From Bordetella genomosp. 9 (lineage in GTDB: Bacteria; Pseudomonadota; Gammaproteobacteria; Burkholderiales; Burkholderiaceae_B): a stretch of DNA of 64,000 bases. The position numbers and the translations under genes are program-made. How positions within the stretch are numbered: position 1 is the first letter of the stretch; each line of letters opens with the position of its first letter. This document shows, one piece after another, positions 57,458 to 64,000 of this stretch. The stretch is taken from positions 806,001 to 870,000 of the forward strand of contig NZ_NEVJ01000003.1 in NCBI RefSeq assembly GCF_002261425.1, in the 5' to 3' direction. The notes beneath the pieces were generated by a model, which was not told the origin of the DNA, searched no databases, and saw only the letters and a program-made list of their open reading frames with translations.

Positions 57458-60400
57458 TCACCTCTTGACCTTGGTGTCGACCACGCCGTATATCGTCACG
57501 GCGGCATCATTGATCTTCCGGCCGCCGTAGTACTCCGTCACGGTCACCGTGCCGGGATCGCTCCTGCAATCGTAGGAACTCCAATAGCAGTTCTGCCCGT
57601 TCCGCGGATAAGGCGGCTGGAAGATCGCGTCCGTTTGCCAATTGCCGCTATCGTCGACCTGCACCGTCACCGGGCCGCCCGAGCCGCCGGTCTGGCTGAC
57701 CTGCACTTGCGCATGCGGCGTCGCCGTGCCCTGGACCCGGTAGTACAGGCAGTAATTGCCGCCATAACATGGAATCTCCTGCCCATCCCGTGGACTGCCG
57801 ATCACCGCTGGCGGCGGCGCGCTCGTCGCCAGCGTGAACGACCTCGGGTCCGTCGGCGGGCCGACCTGCTGCGAGCCGTAGAACTCCGTGGCCACCGCCG
57901 TGCGTGGACCCGCGGGATTCGGGTCGTCCTGCTCCGTGTACTGCAGCGACCACTGTCCGCGACTGTCCACCAGCGCCTGCCGTGGCGACAGCCCCGACAC
58001 GGCCACCTGCACGGTATCGCCGCTGGTTCCCGCGCCGGCTATCGTGTACGGCATATAGACCACGGCGTCTTCGCGCGGCTGCGCGATGCTCGCGCTCGCG
58101 TTCCCGCCCACGTGGAAGGACACCGGCGCCGATGGCGTGCCCACCTGCGCGCCCCGCGGGTCGTACTGCGTGGCCGTGAGCGTGAAATCCCCGCGCGGCG
58201 GCGTGCCGCTGCCGTACTGCTGGAACCACGCGCCTTGCGCGTTGACGGGGATACGGTCATAGGTAGGCAGCAAACCGCTGGCCTCCTTCAAGGTCACCGT
58301 CGTGCCCGCCTGCGCCGTGCCGCTGACCGTGTACGGCACATCCACCGTCGCGCCGCCCGCCGGGCTCACGATCGCCACCGGCGCGGGCAGCACCTGGTAC
58401 GAACGCGGATCGGACGACCCCTGCGCCTGCCCGTTCAGCCACTGCGTCGCCGTGATGGTGTAGCTGCCCTGCCACGGCGTATCCACGCCGTACACCGTCG
58501 ACCAGTTGCCGTCGGGCCGCACGTCGATGTCCGGATGCGGCGGCAGCCCGTTGTTGCCCGTCACCGTGACCTGCAGTCCCGGCTCCGCCGTGCCCGACAC
58601 CGTGTAGGGCACTTGTACCGTGGCGCCCTCGGTCGGCATGCCGATCACCACGGCCGCCAGCGGAGGACTGGGCGGCGCCTGCCGCACCACGGTGTAGTGC
58701 CGCGTCACGCCATCGCCCACTTGCCGTGGCGTATTGCCCACCATCATCGACTGCGTGGCCTGCACCCAATAGGCGCCCGGCCCCGTATCGTAGGGACTGC
58801 AGGACCATAGCCCGCTCGCGGGCACCGTCACCTGGCATGGCGAGCCGCCCCTGGGATCGCTCAACGTGACGGTCGCACCGGCCTGCCCCTGCCCGCTGAT
58901 CGCGTACGGGGATTGATCGATGACCTGGTTCTCCCACGGCGATGCGATCGTGAGCGCCGACGCATCGACGCTGACGGTATAGCTGAGCGGATCGCTGCGG
59001 CCGACGACGTCGCCCGCTATCGATTCCTTGGCGATCACCGTATAGCTGCCGCGCCGGGCCAGGTACACGGCGGACCACGTGCCATCGGGTCGCACGGCGA
59101 TCGGGCCCACGTCCGGCAGGCCCAGGCCGCGCACCGTGACGCTGGCGCCCACCGCCGCCGTGCCCGCGATCGTGTACACCAGGTCGCTGATGGCCTGGCC
59201 CGCCGTCGGCTGGGTGATGAGCACGGGCGCCGCCGGCGCGGCCACCGCGTAGTCGCGCTGCACCGACGGGCCCGCGATCTGGCCCCCGATCCATTGGGTG
59301 GCCGTCACCGAGTAGGCCCCGGACGCCAAGGTATACGGGCCGCATTGCCACGTGCCCTGCGGCGTCACCGTCGTGTAGCAGGCGTTGCTGGCCGGCCCCG
59401 TCAACGTCACCACCGCGCCCGGCTGACCACCGCCGCCGACCGGCGAGTACGCGCCCACGGTCGCGCCGGGCGCCGGCTCCAGGATGCTGACATTGGTCGG
59501 CGCCGCCACGGCGGTGACCGTATAGCTCACGGGATAGCTGCTGCGCCAGGCCGGCCCGCCGTCGGGACCGGCCTGCGTGGCTGTCGCCGTATAGCTGCCC
59601 GCCTGCGAGATGTACGTCGTGGACCAGGCTCCCTTGCCGTCCACCGGGATGTTGGCATGCGTGGGCAAGCCCGCTCCCGACACGGTGACGTATGTACCTG
59701 GCTGTCCGCCGCCGGCTATCGTGTACGAGGAATCGAGGATCTGCTGGCCGCCCTGCGGCGTGGCGATCGACACAGCCACCGCGCTGCCTTGCGCGGTGTA
59801 GCTCACGGTCCCTGGCGCGCCGGCCTGGATGCCGGCCGTGGACGCCTGCACCGTCACGTCGTGACCGCCCGGCACCGACAGATATTGCGTGGACCACTGG
59901 CCGCTTCCGTCCGCCTGCAGCGTGCGCTTGATCGCGAAGCCTCCGGTGCAATCGGGCAAGGTGCCGCCATTGCAATCGACCAGCGACAACGTCGCCAGCG
60001 GCTGCGCGCTGCCCTGCACCGTCAGCAATCCCGTCGGCACCGAGGCGTTCGGCGTGGGCAGTCCCACCTGCGTCGGCGCCAGAGCCACGGTGTAGTCGCG
60101 CGTGGTCGGCTGCGCCTGCGCCACCTGGTCGATGTATTGGGTGGCCGTCGCCGTATAGGCCCCGGCCACCGGCACCAGTTGCGGCGACTGCCATGTGCCA
60201 TCCGCCTGCACCTGCAACGTCCATTGCAGCAGCCCGGCCGCGCCGGCCGGCGCCTGCGTGCTGTCCAGCAGCACCGTCGCCCCCGGCTCTCCGGTGCCCG
60301 AGACTACATAGGTCCCACTGGTCACGTTCGCGTATTCCGCGGGCACCTGGATCACCGCCGCCGGGGTGCCCACCGTCACCTGCACCGCGTTCGAACTGGT

Positions 60401-63400
60401 CGGTACCCCCGAGAGCGTGTGGGTCACCGTCACCGCGTAAGTACCCAGCTGATCGGTCGGATACTGCCCACACGACCAGTCGCCCGTGATGGGCACCGGA
60501 TCCACCGTGCACAAGGTATTGCTCCCGCGCTTCACTATCACTTGCGCGCCGGGAAAGCCCCTGCCCACGATCGCGCGCGACTGGTGCAGCACCAGGGCCA
60601 GCTGCTGCGCGTTCTGCTCGATCTCCACCGCCACGTAGAAATGCCGCGTCACCGGCTCGCCCACCGGCTTGCCCTGGCGATAGATCTGCGCGTTCACCGT
60701 GTACTGGCCGCCCGGGGGAAACGGCAGCCAGGGCGAGCGCCACGCGCCGGTGCTTGGACTGATCGGAATATCGATACCACCGTCCGGCCCGCCGCCGCCG
60801 CGGCCCGCCGGATTGCCGTTCTTCAGGTCGAAGCCCGGCGGCCAGAGATGCGACGTATCGCCGCCGGAATTGCCACCGCCGCCGCCACCCTGGTGTCCAC
60901 CGAAGTGCACGTTGTTGCCGCCGTTGCCTCCGCCGCCGCCACCTCCGCCGCCGCCCCCTCCTCCGCCACCACCACCGCCACCGCCGCCCCCCGATCCGCC
61001 GCCGGTCGTACCGCCGTCCTTCGGGTCGTCGATGTTGTCCTTATCCTTATTCTTATTGTTGTCGTCGTCCGTCACGCTGTACTGCCGGGATACCGTGTTG
61101 AAGTAACGGCCGTCGATGTACTCCTTCACGGTCAACGTGCGCTCGCCTTCCTCCGTCGCCAACACGCTGCAGCGCCAGTAGCCGGTGGCGTTCACCGTCA
61201 CGTCGCCGCTGGTACACAGCGCGGCGTCGTTGGCCAGCACCGACCGCGATTGCGTCAGCGTCGATCCCTGATCCGTGATCTTCAATGTCGCGCCCGGCTC
61301 CCCGGGGCCTTGCGCCACGAACAACCCCTTTTCCTTCACGTCCCCGTCCTGCAGGTTGCTCACGTCCACGGGTTCGCCGATTTCGAAGGTGCGGGTGATC
61401 GTATCTACCCACTCGGGGGGATCCGTCGGAGCAAGCAGTTTCACCGTCATCACATAGGTGCCGGGCGTTTTGTCGGTGAAATCCGGACACTGCCATGAAG
61501 CGTCCGGCTTCACATCGATCTTGCAGGTGTAGTCTCCGGAATAAGACGCGCCGTCCTTCGTGATCTCGCTTATGGAAACCGTGAACCCTGGCGATCCGGT
61601 CCCGGACACGTGCACGGTATCTTCGGGATGATAGGCGCCGTCATCCTTGTCGCGTGGCGCGGAAACGGCAAACTCTGTCCCTGCTTGAAGATCGATATGT
61701 ATCTGGTGAAGGCCGGTCCGCTCGCCATTTGTAAATTGGCTCGCCCATAACGGCGTGGGTTCCACGACGTACATCGCTATGCTCCGGGACGAGGGATCTT
61801 GTACGTCCACGTGAGCAAAGATCGAATCCGACAACTCCGCCTGGCTATCGGCTCCGGACTGCCCCACAAGCTGCGTCATGAATCGCTCCGACACGCTGTC
61901 GTGATCGTGCGGAGAAAGAATGCTGATCGGCGCAACCGGCCCCCCATACGCGCTATACCCGGCTTGCGCGGTGCGATTGCTCACCCCCTCGGCTGTATCG
62001 TCCGGCAACCGTTGCACGGCTGTCAGTCTATACGCTTGGCCATCGCGGGCAACAGGGAGCGGACACACCCATTTCCACAAGCCGTCTGGCTCAACCCAGC
62101 TACAGATGGACGTCGATTGCGACAGCGCGTCTGCCAAGCTTGTACCGATATCGATGATCGACTCTGCCGAGCCCGATCCAAGGACAGAAAACTTGTCCAG
62201 TACAAGGTGCGTACCGTCTCGATGGTAGTTTCCTGATGTCGTAGTCGGTGCCGTAAATTTCACGGCACCCACGTCGCCATAGGGAAGAAACACCCAGTCT
62301 GCCGCGACGATCTCCTGGCCCGCATCGGGGACTATCGCGGCCGTGAGTTCGCCTTCTGAATCCGGCGTCTGCGGCCCCGGCATGAAATCGGTCGATATCT
62401 GGCAGGCCCAGTCTCCCTGCGGACCGACCGGTATATTTGCACCGTCCGGTCCATAGCAATCGAGATCGCCCAACCACGCCGTAATAAAAGCGCCGGGCGG
62501 TCCCTTGCCCTTTACGTTCAGGATGGCCGGCTTGCCGGCGAACAAATAGGTTCCTGGCACCGGGGCCGTAATCAGAACGCTGGAAGTGATCCTCTGCACC
62601 CACAGGGGATCTGCGAGCGATGTGACGAGTACGCCTGGCGTGGATTTTCCCAGGGCAGACTCCTCAACGGTGGAGGTGGATTGAACACCGAGCAGATATC
62701 TGCTGCGGTATACAAGCGGCCCGCCCGACGCGCCGGACAGCATTGACGTGACTGGCGGCCCGATCAACCGGACCCCTGCACCGCCCTCGCCGTCCACAAC
62801 CCTGCCCATGGACGAGAAGGCAACCACGCCTCTCGTCAGCGGGTATGGATCCCTACGTGTTGCCGAACCCCCATATCCATACAGCCAGGTATTTTCGGCG
62901 TCCTTGCCGGGGTTCAAGTCCACACGCGCTATTGGAAGCAACTCCGACGGCTCGGTGCGCGCCGCCTTGGCTTCGGTCATCATCATCAGCACGTCGCCGC
63001 CATATCCAGCCGATGTATCCGGTTGCCTGCAAATCCGAGAAATCGCCACGCTCTGTTGCCGCGTATCGTTCAAATAGAGGATGCGAAAGTCCTTGATATG
63101 GGAATTCGTCGTCGCATCGAGGCACTTGTCGTCCGACGCAGCAATCGGCACGGAGCCGGAGACGCAGTGGTAGGCCGTCAAGATATAGTCATGCGTCAGT
63201 GATGGATTCTGCTTGTCCGTGCTTTGCCAGACCACCGAGCCCGAGCATGTATGCCACCACCCGAAGTTGGGATCGAGCTGTTCTATGGATACGATCCCGG
63301 GGGACTCGCCCAGCGGGATTTCATCATGGCGCAGCGGCCGTTGTGCCGATGCAGACGCAGTTGTTAAAAGCAGCGCTGCGCCAAGCCACACCGGCGCGCG

Positions 63401-63454
63401 CAAGCGTCGCCCGCGCAGCCGGTCTATTCCATATACCCAAGTCCCCACCCGCAT
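57458..63454 (-). CDS. Giant exported trypsin-like protease with Ig-like repeats
   Basis: A 1998-residue exported protein. After a signal peptide (core WLGAALLLTTASASA, cleavage near residue 37), residues about 40-290 are a trypsin-fold domain with the triad visible as His96 (ILTAYHCVSG), Asp154 (GGDVLMMM) and Ser243 (SMLSGASGGPLVYR). The nucleophile motif is GASGG, not GDSGG. About five diverged modules follow, then an acidic Asp/Asn/Lys linker and 22 consecutive Gly (822-843), then about eleven regular Ig-like modules (VSGTGEPGATVLL, IAGGGQPGTYVTV, VSGTAEPGLQVTV), and a C-terminal domain (about the last 110 residues) shared with the downstream partner. The N-terminal third is AT-richer than the repeats. 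Probably a cell-surface or secreted protease-adhesin; the secretion route is not visible. Confidence 0.87.
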   Translation of the reverse strand: MRVGTWVYGIDRLRGRRLRAPVWLGAALLLTTASASAQRPLRHDEIPLGESPGIVSIEQLDPNFGWWHTCSGSVVWQSTDKQNPSLTHDYILTAYHCVSGSVPIAASDDKCLDATTNSHIKDFRILYLNDTRQQSVAISRICRQPDTSAGYGGDVLMMMTEAKAARTEPSELLPIARVDLNPGKDAENTWLYGYGGSATRRDPYPLTRGVVAFSSMGRVVDGEGGAGVRLIGPPVTSMLSGASGGPLVYRSRYLLGVQSTSTVEESALGKSTPGVLVTSLADPLWVQRITSSVLITAPVPGTYLFAGKPAILNVKGKGPPGAFITAWLGDLDCYGPDGANIPVGPQGDWACQISTDFMPGPQTPDSEGELTAAIVPDAGQEIVAADWVFLPYGDVGAVKFTAPTTTSGNYHRDGTHLVLDKFSVLGSGSAESIIDIGTSLADALSQSTSICSWVEPDGLWKWVCPLPVARDGQAYRLTAVQRLPDDTAEGVSNRTAQAGYSAYGGPVAPISILSPHDHDSVSERFMTQLVGQSGADSQAELSDSIFAHVDVQDPSSRSIAMYVVEPTPLWASQFTNGERTGLHQIHIDLQAGTEFAVSAPRDKDDGAYHPEDTVHVSGTGSPGFTVSISEITKDGASYSGDYTCKIDVKPDASWQCPDFTDKTPGTYVMTVKLLAPTDPPEWVDTITRTFEIGEPVDVSNLQDGDVKEKGLFVAQGPGEPGATLKITDQGSTLTQSRSVLANDAALCTSGDVTVNATGYWRCSVLATEEGERTLTVKEYIDGRYFNTVSRQYSVTDDDNNKNKDKDNIDDPKDGGTTGGGSGGGGGGGGGGGGGGGGGGGGGGNGGNNVHFGGHQGGGGGGNSGGDTSHLWPPGFDLKNGNPAGRGGGGPDGGIDIPISPSTGAWRSPWLPFPPGGQYTVNAQIYRQGKPVGEPVTRHFYVAVEIEQNAQQLALVLHQSRAIVGRGFPGAQVIVKRGSNTLCTVDPVPITGDWSCGQYPTDQLGTYAVTVTHTLSGVPTSSNAVQVTVGTPAAVIQVPAEYANVTSGTYVVSGTGEPGATVLLDSTQAPAGAAGLLQWTLQVQADGTWQSPQLVPVAGAYTATATQYIDQVAQAQPTTRDYTVALAPTQVGLPTPNASVPTGLLTVQGSAQPLATLSLVDCNGGTLPDCTGGFAIKRTLQADGSGQWSTQYLSVPGGHDVTVQASTAGIQAGAPGTVSYTAQGSAVAVSIATPQGGQQILDSSYTIAGGGQPGTYVTVSGAGLPTHANIPVDGKGAWSTTYISQAGSYTATATQAGPDGGPAWRSSYPVSYTVTAVAAPTNVSILEPAPGATVGAYSPVGGGGQPGAVVTLTGPASNACYTTVTPQGTWQCGPYTLASGAYSVTATQWIGGQIAGPSVQRDYAVAAPAAPVLITQPTAGQAISDLVYTIAGTAAVGASVTVRGLGLPDVGPIAVRPDGTWSAVYLARRGSYTVIAKESIAGDVVGRSDPLSYTVSVDASALTIASPWENQVIDQSPYAISGQGQAGATVTLSDPRGGSPCQVTVPASGLWSCSPYDTGPGAYWVQATQSMMVGNTPRQVGDGVTRHYTVVRQAPPSPPLAAVVIGMPTEGATVQVPYTVSGTAEPGLQVTVTGNNGLPPHPDIDVRPDGNWSTVYGVDTPWQGSYTITATQWLNGQAQGSSDPRSYQVLPAPVAIVSPAGGATVDVPYTVSGTAQAGTTVTLKEASGLLPTYDRIPVNAQGAWFQQYGSGTPPRGDFTLTATQYDPRGAQVGTPSAPVSFHVGGNASASIAQPREDAVVYMPYTIAGAGTSGDTVQVAVSGLSPRQALVDSRGQWSLQYTEQDDPNPAGPRTAVATEFYGSQQVGPPTDPRSFTLATSAPPPAVIGSPRDGQEIPCYGGNYCLYYRVQGTATPHAQVQVSQTGGSGGPVTVQVDDSGNWQTDAIFQPPYPRNGQNCYWSSYDCRSDPGTVTVTEYYGGRKINDAAVTIYGVVDTKVKR
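60926..60991 (-). repeat. Poly-glycine trinucleotide tract
   Basis: 66 bases of GGN codons encode 22 consecutive glycines, flanked by more Gly-rich sequence and an Asp/Asn/Lys stretch. A slippage-prone linker between the diverged and the regular module arrays. Confidence 0.9.
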
Positions 63455-63540
63455 CCCCTTCGATCCGGACGCATCACGGCATCAGGATATCCAGCGACGC
63501 GAACGGCGGGTGTTAATCCGCGGCAAAGCGTTTTGAAATG

Positions 63541-63561
63541 CGCGCCGCGCAGCACGGCGCG
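63541..63561 (-). terminator. Hairpin between VWA gene and giant protease gene
   Basis: CGCGCCG (63541-63547) pairs with CGGCGCG (63555-63561) over a seven-base loop, 28 bases after the VWA stop on the minus strand. It probably ends that operon, giving the giant pair its own promoter in the 87 bases that remain. Confidence 0.45.
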
Positions 63562-63589
63562 ATGCCACGCATGAAGGAAGCGCCCGAGG

Positions 63590-64000
63590 CTACAGCACGC
63601 GCCCGAACCACCAGAGCGACACCAGCCCCGCGCAAGCGGCGAGCAGCGCGCCCAGGGCGGCGAACAGGGCCGTGATTTCGACCATGTCCTGCTTGTCGAA
63701 GGCCAGGCGCGCGCTGAGGATGCTGTAGACCTTCTTCAAGCCTTCCGCGTCTTCCGCGCGGAAGTATTCGCCGCCAGTCGTATCGGCGACTTTCTTCAGG
63801 ACCGCTTCGTCCAGCCGCACGCGCGACGACCAGCCGTCCACGGTGATGACCACGCCGTCCGGCGTGCCGATGCCCACCGTGTAGATACGCACGCCGTGCG
63901 CGGCGGCCACCTGCGCGGCCTGGATGGCTTCGGGACCGGTATTGCTTTCGCCATCCGACAGCAGCACGATGGCGCCGGCGTTGTCGGGCGTCGACGCCGA
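63590..64000 (-). CDS. von Willebrand factor A domain membrane protein (BatA-like), 5' part outside window
   Basis: The C-terminal 136 residues of a VWA-domain protein; the frame stays open to the window edge. It includes the end of the VWA fold (IVLLSDGESNTGPEAIQAAQ, GVRIYTVGIGTPDG, ADTTGGEYFRAEDAEGLKKVY) and one membrane helix (TALFAALGALLAACAGLVSLWWF) at the C-terminus, as in BatA/aerotolerance-type proteins. The metal-ion site lies beyond the window. Same strand as the giant pair but separated by a hairpin. Confidence 0.88.
   Translation of the reverse strand, partial: SASTPDNAGAIVLLSDGESNTGPEAIQAAQVAAAHGVRIYTVGIGTPDGVVITVDGWSSRVRLDEAVLKKVADTTGGEYFRAEDAEGLKKVYSILSARLAFDKQDMVEITALFAALGALLAACAGLVSLWWFGRVL

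Noticed and set aside
58913..61498. 861-codon plus-strand open frame
   Set aside because: Antisense to the giant repeat protein; Arg/His-rich shadow of the Ig-module codons.

Overview
The window is GC-rich DNA (about two thirds G+C by eye) with gene families typical of Bordetella and related Alcaligenaceae. These include four Bug-type (tripartite tricarboxylate transporter) solute-binding proteins at scattered loci, a classical fnr, oxyR next to recG, glnA-ntrB-ntrC, rdgB-hemW, rph and yicC. No rRNA, tRNA or CRISPR array was seen. The species is not determined. Most long antisense reading frames are shadows of GC-rich genes and are left out.

1-8.3 kb: a polyamine-type ABC importer (ATPase and two permeases, ATGA-coupled) followed by a proline-racemase-superfamily enzyme whose second catalytic residue is Gly. 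A minus-strand sugar-acid operon follows (IlvD/EDD dehydratase, RraA-like aldolase, Bug protein), read divergently from a GntR/FCD regulator. 8.3-13.6 kb: a TPR/ATP-grasp protein, fnr, a MarR regulator, a nitronate monooxygenase and a LysR regulator. A 61-bp inverted repeat lies between fnr and marR. 13.7-19.3 kb: both subunits of aconitase X, amn, an orphan LivK-type binding protein and an RBBP9-like hydrolase.

19.4-22.6 kb: a 1054-residue protein I do not recognise. It has an internally duplicated helical body, a Pro-rich linker and a tail carrying an EPIYA-like tyrosine motif and an ITIM-like motif, so it is a candidate secreted effector. 22.6-31.6 kb: oxyR, recG, a RidA protein, a Bug gene, fpr, a Bug/enolase-superfamily operon and its LysR regulator. 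31.6-38.2 kb: a Fur-box-controlled Fe(III) ABC importer, two pirins and a LysR regulator with a perfect palindrome just before its start. 38.2-45.1 kb: an orphan protein, then ntrC, ntrB and glnA with a near-consensus sigma-54 promoter and an NtrC site, then hemW and rdgB. 45.3-50.6 kb: an EAL-CBS-GGDEF protein whose 3' end overlaps a chemoreceptor gene by 117 bp, then rph and yicC.

50.7-63.5 kb looks accessory. It holds a Bug gene, an LVIVD-repeat protein, a short-chain dehydrogenase remnant, and a coupled pair of giant exported proteins. The upstream member (1998 residues) has a trypsin-like domain with an intact triad followed by about 15 Ig-like modules and a run of 22 glycines. The downstream member (1245 residues) has about ten similar modules behind a different N-terminal domain. 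Both end in a similar C-terminal domain. I consider this pair and the 1054-residue protein the strongest candidates for undescribed biology. Short in-frame or leader tandem repeats (10, 14, 15, 27 and 37 bp) recur across the window. The right edge cuts a von Willebrand A-domain protein.
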